Under the pieces are notes generated by a model that was not told the origin of the DNA, ran no database searches, and saw nothing but the letters and a program-made list of their open reading frames with translations. Shown in pieces: positions 43,902-52,202 of a stretch of 64,000 nt of DNA. Position numbers and translations under genes: made by a program. Every line of letters starts with the position of its first letter. Position 1 is the stretch's first letter. This stretch comes from Oscillatoriales cyanobacterium CG2_30_40_61 (GTDB lineage Bacteria > Cyanobacteriota > Cyanobacteriia > Cyanobacteriales > Microcoleaceae), in assembly GCA_001873365.1 (NCBI GenBank), contig MNYZ01000012.1, positions 26,243-90,242 of the forward strand. The letters are read 5' to 3'.

Positions 43902-45290
43902 CTAAATTTTACCAACTAATTCTACAGGTTTTTGCGGTTGTGAAAGTTGTTTTAGCAGTTGCATTTTAATCCCACCTTTGGGGGCTAAAGTTACCCCTCG
44001 GCGCACCGCTTTTACCGATTGTTTTTCCAATAAATTTAACTGATAATTTAACAAAATTGTGGCTAAAACTAACTTCATTTCATATTGAGCTAAAGCCATT
44101 CCTATACATAAACGACTACCTCCACCAAAAGGAAGAAATTCATAGGGAGAAAACTTCCTTTCTAAAAAGCGTTCGGGTTTAAATTGCTCCGCTTGCGGAT
44201 ATAAGTCTTCCCGTCGATGGGTTAAATAAATACAGCCGACTACTGGAGTTTTTGGCGGTAATTGATAACCCATTAAATCGACAGATTCTTTATTGCTGCG
44301 AGCAAATGTTAACATTCCCACTGGATAAATACGCAGGGTTTCTTGACAAACTGCGGTTAAATAGGGCAAGCGAAAAATATCCATACTCTCAGCATTTGCT
44401 GGTAAACTTTTTAACTCTTGGATGAGTTTTTTATGGACTTCTGGCTGACGATAAATCCAATATAAAGCCCAGGACATTGCTGTAGCCGTGGTTTCATGTC
44501 CAGCAAATAATAAGGTTAATAATTCATCCCTTAATTCTTGATCGGTCATCGGGTTGCCTGCTTCGTCCCGGGCAGCTATCATTAAACTCAGCATATCCTG
44601 GCGAGATTTATCTGGATTTTCACGACGTTCTCGAATTTCCATATATAATAAATCGTCAATTTGTTGGCGTTGTTTTAAGAAATATCCCCAGGGACTCCAA
44701 GAGCCTAAATTTTGTTGTAAAATAGGAAAAAACAAGAAACTAGAAGTTAAGGGCGATTTCCCAATATCTAGCATCGCTGCTAACAGTCGTTTTAACTGAC
44801 TATATCGTTCTCCTGTGTATACCCCAAAAACAACTTTTAAAATCACATCTAAGGAAATTTCTTGCATAATTTCTCTGGCAATAAAATCCTGTTTTTCGGA
44901 TAATTTACCCATGACTTTTTGGGTAATATCCGTAATTAATTCTCCATACTCTCGCATTCTTTCCCCATGAAAGGATGGCATTAATAATTTCCGTTCTCGT
45001 TTATGGCGATCGCCATCTAACATTAAGATAGAATTATCTCCAGTTAAAGGCTCTAAAATTTTGTTAAAAGACCCCGGAGCTTCAAAGACATCATCGGTTA
45101 AAATTTGTTGAATGGCTTGGGGATGACTCACGAAAACCCAAGGAGTTTTTGCCCCCAGAATATAATTAGTAAAGATATCCCCATATTCTTGAGCATGGGT
45201 ATCCATATAATTAAGGGGATCGGCAATCCAATATACTTTTTCTTGAAAAGCTGGACGTGGGGATGCGGGGGGAAGTTGTGTATTCATCAT
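43902..45290 (-). CDS. Cytochrome P450 (CYP110-like)
   Basis: 462 residues, no membrane anchor. I-helix oxygen-binding LFAGHETTATAMSWAL, ExxR in ETLRIYPVG, PERF (FKPERFLERKF), heme-binding FGGGSRLCIG. Acts as a soluble monooxygenase with electron donors from ferredoxin. Substrates of CYP110 family members are fatty acids, terpenes or alkanes; the substrate here is unknown. Closest to CYP110 by N-terminal pattern (QEKVYWIADPLNYM). Isolated gene, no terpene cyclase alongside. Confidence 0.93.
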   Translation of the reverse strand: MMNTQLPPASPRPAFQEKVYWIADPLNYMDTHAQEYGDIFTNYILGAKTPWVFVSHPQAIQQILTDDVFEAPGSFNKILEPLTGDNSILMLDGDRHKRERKLLMPSFHGERMREYGELITDITQKVMGKLSEKQDFIAREIMQEISLDVILKVVFGVYTGERYSQLKRLLAAMLDIGKSPLTSSFLFFPILQQNLGSWSPWGYFLKQRQQIDDLLYMEIRERRENPDKSRQDMLSLMIAARDEAGNPMTDQELRDELLTLLFAGHETTATAMSWALYWIYRQPEVHKKLIQELKSLPANAESMDIFRLPYLTAVCQETLRIYPVGMLTFARSNKESVDLMGYQLPPKTPVVGCIYLTHRREDLYPQAEQFKPERFLERKFSPYEFLPFGGGSRLCIGMALAQYEMKLVLATILLNYQLNLLEKQSVKAVRRGVTLAPKGGIKMQLLKQLSQPQKPVELVGKI

Positions 45291-45519
45291 TCAATCCAAT
45301 TCGGTTAGGGTTTATTCTATGGTAACGATATAGAAAAAAATTACAATAGGGTTTGAATATTCCCCAGACCCCGAATGACAGATGGGTTTTATATCTATTT
45401 ATTTCAATCAATGATTAGAATTTTTTTCCCTAGTTCAAAAATACTATCATTTTTAGGGGCAAGTAATTGTAAAATAAATATTAACTCAAAAAATCAGAAT
45501 TACCGATAAGGGATTAAAC

Positions 45520-47712
45520 ATGACAACAACAATACCCGAATTTTGTCAAGGAATTCAGTATTTTAAAGACAGTTTCCCCGAATATGACCGCTATGGGAAT
45601 AGCCCAATTATTGCTGAAAATAGTGTATCTATTTCCGATGCAAATGATCCTACTGCCGCCTATCAAACCTTACTTTACGCCGATGCCCTGCGATATCTAA
45701 CCTTACAAATCACCGCTAGTAAAGCATCAGGACACCCGGGGGGATTTGCTTCTAGTGTGGAAGCCTACGCTGCCTTGGTGATGCTGGGTCATAAAAATAT
45801 TATGACGGAAGTGGGACACCACGCCCCAGGCTTTTACAGTGCGGTGTTTTTGGATCGCTCCCTAGAAGATATGGGCATTGTCACTGTCCAACAATTGCGC
45901 GATCGCTTCCGCGAAAAACATGGACTGCTTGGCCACCTTTCCGGCTTTATTCCTGGCCTGCTCAACCCCGCCGGGCCCTTGGGACAGGGACAACATTTTG
46001 CCATGGCCGCCGCCCTGCTACACCGAAACGTCCTATTTCCGTTCACTCTCGGCGATGGAGGCATGGGCGAACCCTACCCCATGAGTAGCATGATGCACTT
46101 CCATACCGCCTATCCTGAAGTGACTAATTTCTTGCCCGTGTTGGTATGGAACGGTTACAGTCAAGAGCATCATAGCATGGTTTCCACGAAAACTAATGCA
46201 GAAATGATTGCCTACTGGAAAGGAAATGGATTTTCAGAAGTAATTTTAGTCGATGCTAAGGATTTTGACGATCAAAATCAACCAGGTGATTATGTTGATA
46301 GTACGGCCTTTTCTATTAATAAACGGATTGAATTTACCCAAGCCATTTTAGTCGCTATGGATAAAGCTGCAAAATCTGCTTTAGGTGGTCAATTAACCGT
46401 GTTTATTATTAAACAATTGAAAGGAGCAGGGGTTCACGCCCGGGGTGCAAAATCCCATAATCTTTATCCAGGGGATACCTTAGATAGTCCCCATATTATT
46501 AGCGCTTTAAAAGAACGGGCCTTACCTGTGGCGGCTTGGGAATTAGTGCGGACAAATTTAGAACGTTCCAGTGGTGGGCCAGCAGCTAAAACCGTTGTCA
46601 CGGAGTTTGATTACTCTTTAGCTGATCTCGGTCAACTCCCCTTAGAAGAATATCCCGTGGGCGGTGATCCCAAGGTTTCTACAACAGCAATGGGGGCATT
46701 AGTTGTTCATGTCGGGCAAAAAGATCCCCATTTTATTGTTACCAATGCTGATGGGAATGCGGCTTCTGGAATTAACAATATTAACCAGGGATTAAAGATT
46801 ATTCACCCGACAACGGATAATACTTATTTTCAACAACCCCAAGGTCAAGTTTATGAACCCTTAAGTGAGGATGCTTGTGCCGGGTTAGCCGTGGGATTAT
46901 CCCTATTAGGAGCCAGAACTTTATGGTGTTCTTATGAGTCTTTTGCGATTAACGGGGTTCCAATTTTGCAAACCGTCGCCCAAGCCATGGCCGAGTTACG
47001 GCGGGCTACCCCCTCAACGGTCTGTTTATTCACCGCCGGAGCCTTAGAACAGGGTCGCAATGGTTGGACACACCAACGGCCGGAAATTGAGGCCTATTTC
47101 GCCGCTATGATGCGCAGTGGTAACGTTTTCCCGGTGTTCCCCCCCGATGCTAATAGCATTCAAGTGTGCTATGATTGGGCTTTAACTACCAAAAACAAGA
47201 GCATTATTATTACCGCCAGTAAGTCCCCCCTACCCATCCGCACGACGTTTGAGCAAACTCGCCAAGGGTTAAAAGATGGGGCGGTGGTGTTACAGGAAGT
47301 CCCCGGGGATAAAACCGTGGTGTTTGCGGTAATTGGGGATATGACCTTAATTCCGGTGTTTGAAGCGGCGGCATTTTTGGAAACCGAAGGAATTGGGGTG
47401 CGAATTGTTTCTATGATTAACCCTCGGCGTTTATATCGTTCTCACGATGTTTTATCCGAGACTTGTTCCGAACCCGATAACGATTTTGCCAGTGATGAAA
47501 CCTTTGATAAATTGTTTGCTGGAGATGCCTTAATTGGGGTGACAGGAGGTTCTAGTTTGATGTTGGAACCGATTATGTTACGCAGCAATTCTAAGCGGGA
47601 TACCTTTGCTTGGAAACGGGGGGAAACCACCGCCAGTGCTGGGGAGTTAATGGCATTTAATGGGATTACTTCGGAGGCGTTGACGAAACGAGCGATTGAG
47701 TTAATTCACTAA
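45520..47712 (+). CDS. Phosphoketolase/transketolase-like thiamine diphosphate enzyme
   Basis: 730 residues, between a transketolase (about 665) and a classical phosphoketolase (about 800). N-terminal SKASGHPGGFASSVEA is transketolase-like; VGHHAPGFYSAVFL and NGWTHQRPEIEAYF plus VFPPDANSIQVCYDWAL are phosphoketolase-like. The ThDP motif is GDGGMGEPY...N. It resembles cyanobacterial proteins annotated as a second phosphoketolase, whose activity is debated. It would split xylulose-5-P to acetyl-P and glyceraldehyde-3-P if active. Likely metabolic; regulation unknown. Confidence 0.8.
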   Translation: MTTTIPEFCQGIQYFKDSFPEYDRYGNSPIIAENSVSISDANDPTAAYQTLLYADALRYLTLQITASKASGHPGGFASSVEAYAALVMLGHKNIMTEVGHHAPGFYSAVFLDRSLEDMGIVTVQQLRDRFREKHGLLGHLSGFIPGLLNPAGPLGQGQHFAMAAALLHRNVLFPFTLGDGGMGEPYPMSSMMHFHTAYPEVTNFLPVLVWNGYSQEHHSMVSTKTNAEMIAYWKGNGFSEVILVDAKDFDDQNQPGDYVDSTAFSINKRIEFTQAILVAMDKAAKSALGGQLTVFIIKQLKGAGVHARGAKSHNLYPGDTLDSPHIISALKERALPVAAWELVRTNLERSSGGPAAKTVVTEFDYSLADLGQLPLEEYPVGGDPKVSTTAMGALVVHVGQKDPHFIVTNADGNAASGINNINQGLKIIHPTTDNTYFQQPQGQVYEPLSEDACAGLAVGLSLLGARTLWCSYESFAINGVPILQTVAQAMAELRRATPSTVCLFTAGALEQGRNGWTHQRPEIEAYFAAMMRSGNVFPVFPPDANSIQVCYDWALTTKNKSIIITASKSPLPIRTTFEQTRQGLKDGAVVLQEVPGDKTVVFAVIGDMTLIPVFEAAAFLETEGIGVRIVSMINPRRLYRSHDVLSETCSEPDNDFASDETFDKLFAGDALIGVTGGSSLMLEPIMLRSNSKRDTFAWKRGETTASAGELMAFNGITSEALTKRAIELIH

Positions 47713-47795
47713 TATTTTCTGAGATTAATTCCCAGAATTAACCCGATTCCCTGGTTATTTTATGGAATCGGGTATCTACTAATATTAATCTCCTG

Positions 47796-48800
47796 CTAGG
47801 ATTCAGTCACCTTACCTCTAAACACCACATAGTTATAGATATTGTAAAACAACATAATGGGAATTAGAAAACCAATAAAAGTGATCATGAACACTAACGC
47901 GCTAGGGGAAGCAGCAGCTTGATAAATGGTGATAGAAGGAGGAATAATATAGGGAAAAACTATTAATCCTAAACCGATAAATGTGATCAAAAAGATTAAA
48001 ATTGTCCAGATAAAGGGTGTTGTTTCCTCCCGTCGCTTCAGACTTCTTAATAGTAAACCAACAAAAAGAAGACCTAAAATTGGAATCACCGCAAACACAT
48101 AGATTTCTGGCTCATGAAACAACTTATTTCGGATATTTTCAGAAACAAAAGGCGTTGTAATCGTGATTAAAATTGCACCGACTAATGTTGTTAAAGCAGC
48201 CAGTTTAGCAGTGCGATAATGGATTACTTGTAACTCTCCCTGAGTCTTCATAATTAAATAGGTAGAGCCAATTAAAACATAACCCTGAATTAAAGTTAGC
48301 GCCACCAATAGCGATCGCCAATCTAACCAATCCCACATTCCTCCGGTAAAATGTCCAAGCTCGTCTACTGAAATCCCCTGTAACACTCCTCCTAATGCAA
48401 ACCCTTGAGAAAGTGCAGCTAAAAAACTCCCCGCTCCAAAGGCAAAATTCCAGAGTAATTTGTTATTAGCGTGTTCTCGAAACTCAAAAGCCACCGCCCG
48501 AAAAATCAATCCAAAAATCATCCCAAAAATGGGAATATAAAGAGCATTTAGGATAGTAGCATAAGCTAAAGGAAACGCCCCAAATAAAGCACCCCCCATT
48601 AACACTAACCAAGTTTCATTAGCATCCCAAACATTGCCCAAACTGGTCATCAAAATACTACGGCGTTGTTCATCAGAACTGGTGAGAGATAAAATTCCTA
48701 CCCCTAAATCAAACCCATCCAACATCACATATAAAAGCAGGAAAAGGGCTAGAATTACAAACCAAACCTGATCCAAAAAATGCGTCAAACTATCCATCAT
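47796..48800 (-). CDS. cydB: Cytochrome bd quinol oxidase subunit II
   Basis: 334 residues with eight or nine membrane segments. Starts DSLTHFLDQVWFVILALFLL, followed by MLDGFDLGVGILSL and LGNVWDANETWLVLMGGALF, the conserved signatures of CydB. The cydA gene is 4 nt upstream, so the two are one operon (cydAB). The enzyme reduces O2 with plastoquinol. Which membrane it sits in (thylakoid or plasma) is unknown. Confidence 0.95.
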   Translation of the reverse strand: MMDSLTHFLDQVWFVILALFLLLYVMLDGFDLGVGILSLTSSDEQRRSILMTSLGNVWDANETWLVLMGGALFGAFPLAYATILNALYIPIFGMIFGLIFRAVAFEFREHANNKLLWNFAFGAGSFLAALSQGFALGGVLQGISVDELGHFTGGMWDWLDWRSLLVALTLIQGYVLIGSTYLIMKTQGELQVIHYRTAKLAALTTLVGAILITITTPFVSENIRNKLFHEPEIYVFAVIPILGLLFVGLLLRSLKRREETTPFIWTILIFLITFIGLGLIVFPYIIPPSITIYQAAASPSALVFMITFIGFLIPIMLFYNIYNYVVFRGKVTES

Positions 48801-48804
48801 TCTC

Positions 48805-50244
48805 CTATTGTTGAGTTTCTAAAGGGCGACTATCAGGTATATGCGTAGCTGGAGTTGTCTCTAATACCAGTTTTTCTTCCCCAGGAATTGGTAGTTCTAA
48901 ATTCGGCCCATGGCGAATAATTCGACTGCCAAAATAGAGGGCAGAAATTAATAAAATTGTGTAAATTGTTGTAAATACTAATAACGAGCCTAAAACCTCT
49001 CCTGGCGGTAAATGAGACGCTGCATCAACGGTGCGAATTTGCCCATAAACCGTCCAGGGTTGTCGTCCCACACAACGCACAATCCAACCCGATTCAACTG
49101 CAATATATCCCAAAGGAGCGGCAAACAACCAAGCGCGTAATAACCAACGTTGTTGAGGAATTTCTGAAGCTGATAATTTTCCTCGCCACCATTGCAATAC
49201 AGTAACTAGCATTAAACCCGCCAAAAAGAAACCAATCCCACTCATAATCCGAAAGGCATAATAAATCAATCCCACCATCCGAGGACGGTCTTCAGGTTTC
49301 CAATATTTCAGACCTAAAACTGGTTCAGAGAGTTCTTTTTTAAACTCTAATACATATCCTAAACCGTTGGGGATTGACAATTCCCAATCATTTTTTTGGG
49401 CTTTTTCATTAGGGAATGCTAACAGCGTCCAATCAGCAGTTTCTCCGGCGGGAGTCGTTTCCCATTTTGCTTCTATTGCTGCTAATTTAGTCGGTTGATA
49501 ATGATAGACTTGTTCAGCACTTAAATGACCAATATAAATTTGTAGGGGAGTGACCGCAATTGTCGCCGCTAAGACAATTTTGAAAGACTTAGCAAAAAAA
49601 GCTGGATGGCGTTGATTCAAAATATACCAAGCACTAATTCCACCAATTACAAATAGGGAGGTTTCTAGGGTGGCGAAAAACATATGGAGAAAACTTTTCG
49701 CCATAAATGGATTTAGAATGGCTTGAAAGTAGTCATTAACGATAAATTTTCCGTTAACTAATTCTGTCCCCGATGGAGTTTGTAACCAGGAATTAGCGGT
49801 TAAAATCCAGAAGGTAGAAAGATTCGCCCCAAATGCGACCATGATAGTTGCTAGGTAATGAATCCCTGGATTAACTCGCTCCCAGCCAAATAGCATAATT
49901 CCTAAAAATCCGGCTTCTAACATAAAAGCCATGGAGCCTTCAAAGCCTAAAATACTCCCAAAAAAATCTCCGACTGCTTCTGAAAAGGGCGCCCAGTTTG
50001 TACCAAATTGAAATTCCATTGGTAAACCGGATGCTACACCAATTCCAAAGTTAAGAACATAGAGTTTTGACCAAAATCGGGCATGATAATAGTAATCTCG
50101 ATTGCGAGTTTTTAACCATAAGCCTTCGACAATCACTAAATAAATTGCCATTCCGGTTGTTAGCACTGGCCACAACATATGAAAAATTGCAGTCAAGGCA
50201 AATTGAATTCGTGACAAAACCACGGTATCAGACAAAAATTCCAT
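48805..50244 (-). CDS. cydA: Cytochrome bd quinol oxidase subunit I
   Basis: 479 residues, short Q-loop form. Signatures: SRIQFALTAIFHMLWPVLTT (His axial ligand region), WSKLYVLNFGIGVASGLPME, EFQFGTNWAPFSEAVGDFFG and ESGWIVRCVGRQPWTVYGQI (GRQPW). The bd-type oxidase is a high-affinity, cyanide-tolerant terminal oxidase; in cyanobacteria it relieves over-reduction. It starts about 90 bp after a palindrome (50332) that may be its operator. Confidence 0.95.
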   Translation of the reverse strand: MEFLSDTVVLSRIQFALTAIFHMLWPVLTTGMAIYLVIVEGLWLKTRNRDYYYHARFWSKLYVLNFGIGVASGLPMEFQFGTNWAPFSEAVGDFFGSILGFEGSMAFMLEAGFLGIMLFGWERVNPGIHYLATIMVAFGANLSTFWILTANSWLQTPSGTELVNGKFIVNDYFQAILNPFMAKSFLHMFFATLETSLFVIGGISAWYILNQRHPAFFAKSFKIVLAATIAVTPLQIYIGHLSAEQVYHYQPTKLAAIEAKWETTPAGETADWTLLAFPNEKAQKNDWELSIPNGLGYVLEFKKELSEPVLGLKYWKPEDRPRMVGLIYYAFRIMSGIGFFLAGLMLVTVLQWWRGKLSASEIPQQRWLLRAWLFAAPLGYIAVESGWIVRCVGRQPWTVYGQIRTVDAASHLPPGEVLGSLLVFTTIYTILLISALYFGSRIIRHGPNLELPIPGEEKLVLETTPATHIPDSRPLETQQ

Positions 50245-50331
50245 GTTTATCTCTATCAGTTCATCGATGGTTATAGTAACATGATTCGACTTTAAAAGTT
50301 AATTCTTCCGGAATTTCTTAAGGTTTTATTG

Positions 50332-50348
50332 TTTGACATTTTGTCAAA
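50332..50348. promoter_or_regulatory. Palindrome TTTGACAttTTGTCAAA upstream of cydAB
   Basis: A 17-bp inverted repeat (TTTGACA TTT TGTCAAA) followed by a third TTGACAAAAT half-site, about 88 bp upstream of the cydA start on the minus strand. Position and symmetry suit a regulator site overlapping a -35 element. Regulator unknown. Confidence 0.4.
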
Positions 50349-50419
50349 TAATGTTGACAAAATTTATTTCCATTTCAACATATTTAGCAACGATTTTGCT
50401 CTACTTAGGCAAACAATAG

Positions 50420-50621
50420 AGCCCGGTCGGGCTCACTACTAGGGTATGGCAATTGTCCTTAATAACTGTTCAATAATTGTTTTTGCCCGCCTTCCTCCGG
50501 CTGGAATTAAACGATGGGATAAGACATGGGGCGCTAGGTATTTCACATCATCCGGTGTGCCATAATCCCTACCTAATAAAAAGGCTAAGGCTTGAGTGGC
50601 TCGATGTAAAGAAATTGCACC
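50420..50621 (-). pseudogene. Duplicate of the moxR 3' end and its terminator
   Basis: Positions 50429-50621 match 51194-51386 (the last ~60 codons of moxR and the start of its 3' UTR) with 5 differences in 193 bp, all synonymous in the moxR frame. The fragment has no start codon and is cut off at 50621 just before the RelE gene. The terminator palindrome in this copy is AGCCCGgtCGGGCT (50420-50433). Confidence 0.9.
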
Positions 50622-50629
50622 TTGTGTTT

Positions 50630-50899
50630 CTACAATTGATCAAGCAGCATATCGTATTCTGCGTGAGAACCAACCCAGAACCAGATTACAGTGTCTTCAT
50701 CTAATTGACCGACTGCTCGATATTCTCTGTTAATTCGTGCAGAATAAATTGGCAATTTGGGATGGACTTTTTTGAATCGCAAGCTGGGATAACTTGGATC
50801 TTGCTTGAATTGCCGATAGGCCTTACGGGTTTGTTCCTGAACCTGTTCTGGTAGATCGGCAAACATTTTACGAAATTGAGTGGTTGTACGAGATTTCAC
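50630..50899 (-). CDS. RelE/ParE-family toxin
   Basis: 89 residues. RelE fold pattern: KSRTTTQFRKMFADLPEQVQ, then SLRFKKVHPKLPIYSARINR, EYRAVGQLDEDTVIWFWVG and HAEYDMLL at the C terminus. Its start overlaps the antitoxin stop by 4 nt (ATGA-type). Likely a ribosome-dependent or free mRNA endonuclease or a gyrase toxin. It sits between the two moxR copies. Confidence 0.85.
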   Translation of the reverse strand: MKSRTTTQFRKMFADLPEQVQEQTRKAYRQFKQDPSYPSLRFKKVHPKLPIYSARINREYRAVGQLDEDTVIWFWVGSHAEYDMLLDQL

Positions 50900-51114
50900 A
50901 ATGTTTCTGGATCTAACTCTTGCGTTTTACCTGCACGGTATTCAGCCATCGCCTCGGCTGCAAGCTTAGATAACAGATCTGGGGAACGAGTAAATGACTC
51001 ATCCCAGCGACGCTCATCTTCAAGTTCTTCTAGGATCATTGTTGCGATCGCATCCTGCTGACTAGAAGGTAAGGTTTTTAATCGGGCAATTACACATTCA
51101 AGTAGCTCAGTCAT
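50896..51114 (-). CDS. Antitoxin of the RelE-type pair
   Basis: 72 residues, acidic, helical: ECVIARLKTLPSSQQDAIAT, MILEELEDERRWDESFTRSP and AEAMAEYRAGKTQELDPETL. The C-terminal AGKTQELDP pattern is common in cyanobacterial antitoxins. It is the first gene of the pair, with a 4-nt overlap with the toxin. Codon use is like the neighbours. Confidence 0.8.
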   Translation of the reverse strand: MTELLECVIARLKTLPSSQQDAIATMILEELEDERRWDESFTRSPDLLSKLAAEAMAEYRAGKTQELDPETL

Positions 51115-51184
51115 ATTTGATATCTAAATATTGATGTTGATAATCCTATGGCGATATGTTGTTGCGCTTCAGCCCATCCTAGAG

Positions 51185-51198
51185 AGCCCTAAAGGGCT
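51185..51198 (-). terminator. Palindrome AGCCCTaaAGGGCT after moxR
   Basis: A 6-bp perfect stem immediately 3' to the moxR stop. In the duplicated copy it is AGCCCGgtCGGGCT: one base pair is exchanged T-A to G-C and the loop changed, a compensatory change that supports pairing in vivo. Confidence 0.6.
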
Positions 51199-51203
51199 CA
51201 CTA

Positions 51204-52112
51204 CTAGGGTATGGCAATTGTCCTTAATAACTGTTCAATAATTGTTTTTGCCCGTCTTCCTCCCGCCGGAATTAAACGATGGGATAAGACATGGGGCGCT
51301 AGGTATTTCACATCATCCGGTGTGCCATAATCTCTACCTAATAAAAAGGCTAAGGCTTGGGTGGCTCGATGTAAAGAAATTGCACCGCGAGGACTCACCC
51401 CCAATGTGATTTCATCCGATTCTCTGGTGGCTCTAACTAAATTCAGAATATACTGTTGTAATGAGGTTTCAATCTTAATTTGACGACACCAATTTTGAAT
51501 TTCTAATACCTGCTCCTGAGAAATACAAGGTTCTAAATCATCTACCGTTATGCCATTAGATAATCCTTGCAACATTTGCAATTCTTCCGCTTCCGTGGGA
51601 TATCCTAATGTTAGGGATAATAAAAATCTATCCATTTGGGCTTCGGGTAAAGGAAATGTTCCTTGATATTCAATCGGGTTTTGAGTTGCTATCACAAAAA
51701 ACGGTTTAGGAACTAACCGAGAAATTCCATCAACGGTAACTTGTCTTTCTTCCATTACTTCTAATAATGCCGACTGGGTTCGAGGCGTCGCCCGGTTAAT
51801 TTCATCCGTTAATAAAATATTAGTAAAAATCGGCCCGGGTAAAAATTCAAATTCCCCGGTGCGCGGGTTCCAAATATTAGTTCCGGTGATATCTGTAGGT
51901 AGTAAATCCGGTGTACATTGTATTCGATGAAACTGTCCTGCTATGGAACGAGCTAGGGATTTTGCCAGTAAGGTTTTACCCACACCCGGAACATCTTCTA
52001 GTAGGGCATGACCCCCGGCTAATAAAGCTACTAATGTCAGCCGAATGGCGTCTTCTTTGCCTACAATTGTCCGGCTTAAATTCTGTTTTAGATGTTCAAT
52101 TTGTTGTTTCAT
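51204..52112 (-). CDS. MoxR-family AAA+ ATPase
   Basis: 302 residues. Walker A EDVPGVGKTLLAKSLA, Walker B NILLTDEINRATPRTQSA, sensor 1 FFVIATQNPIEYQGTFPLPE (ATQNP, the MoxR signature), arginine finger region MDRFLLSLTLGYP, and the C-terminal lid (LGVSPRGAISLHRATQALA). MoxR proteins act as chaperones for metal-cofactor or secretion assemblies, often with a vWA partner; no vWA or DUF58 neighbour is visible here. The gene's 3' end is duplicated at 50420. Confidence 0.93.
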   Translation of the reverse strand: MKQQIEHLKQNLSRTIVGKEDAIRLTLVALLAGGHALLEDVPGVGKTLLAKSLARSIAGQFHRIQCTPDLLPTDITGTNIWNPRTGEFEFLPGPIFTNILLTDEINRATPRTQSALLEVMEERQVTVDGISRLVPKPFFVIATQNPIEYQGTFPLPEAQMDRFLLSLTLGYPTEAEELQMLQGLSNGITVDDLEPCISQEQVLEIQNWCRQIKIETSLQQYILNLVRATRESDEITLGVSPRGAISLHRATQALAFLLGRDYGTPDDVKYLAPHVLSHRLIPAGGRRAKTIIEQLLRTIAIP

Positions 52113-52172
52113 GGGATATTTTTATTGAGGGTAAGACAAAATGCACTTGTGTCAATTATAATCCTTGGTGAA

Positions 52173-52202
52173 AGAGAGACGCGCCGTGGCTCGTCTCTAC
52201 GT
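52173..52202. repeat. Dispersed AGAGACG palindrome beside the ribF stop
   Basis: GAGAGACGCGCC / GGCTCGTCTCTAC, the inverted counterpart of the element at 29761. It ends at the stop of ribF. Confidence 0.5.

Noticed and set aside
50477..50704. Plus-strand ORF across the moxR fragment
   Set aside because: Antisense of the duplicated moxR end and the RelE gene.
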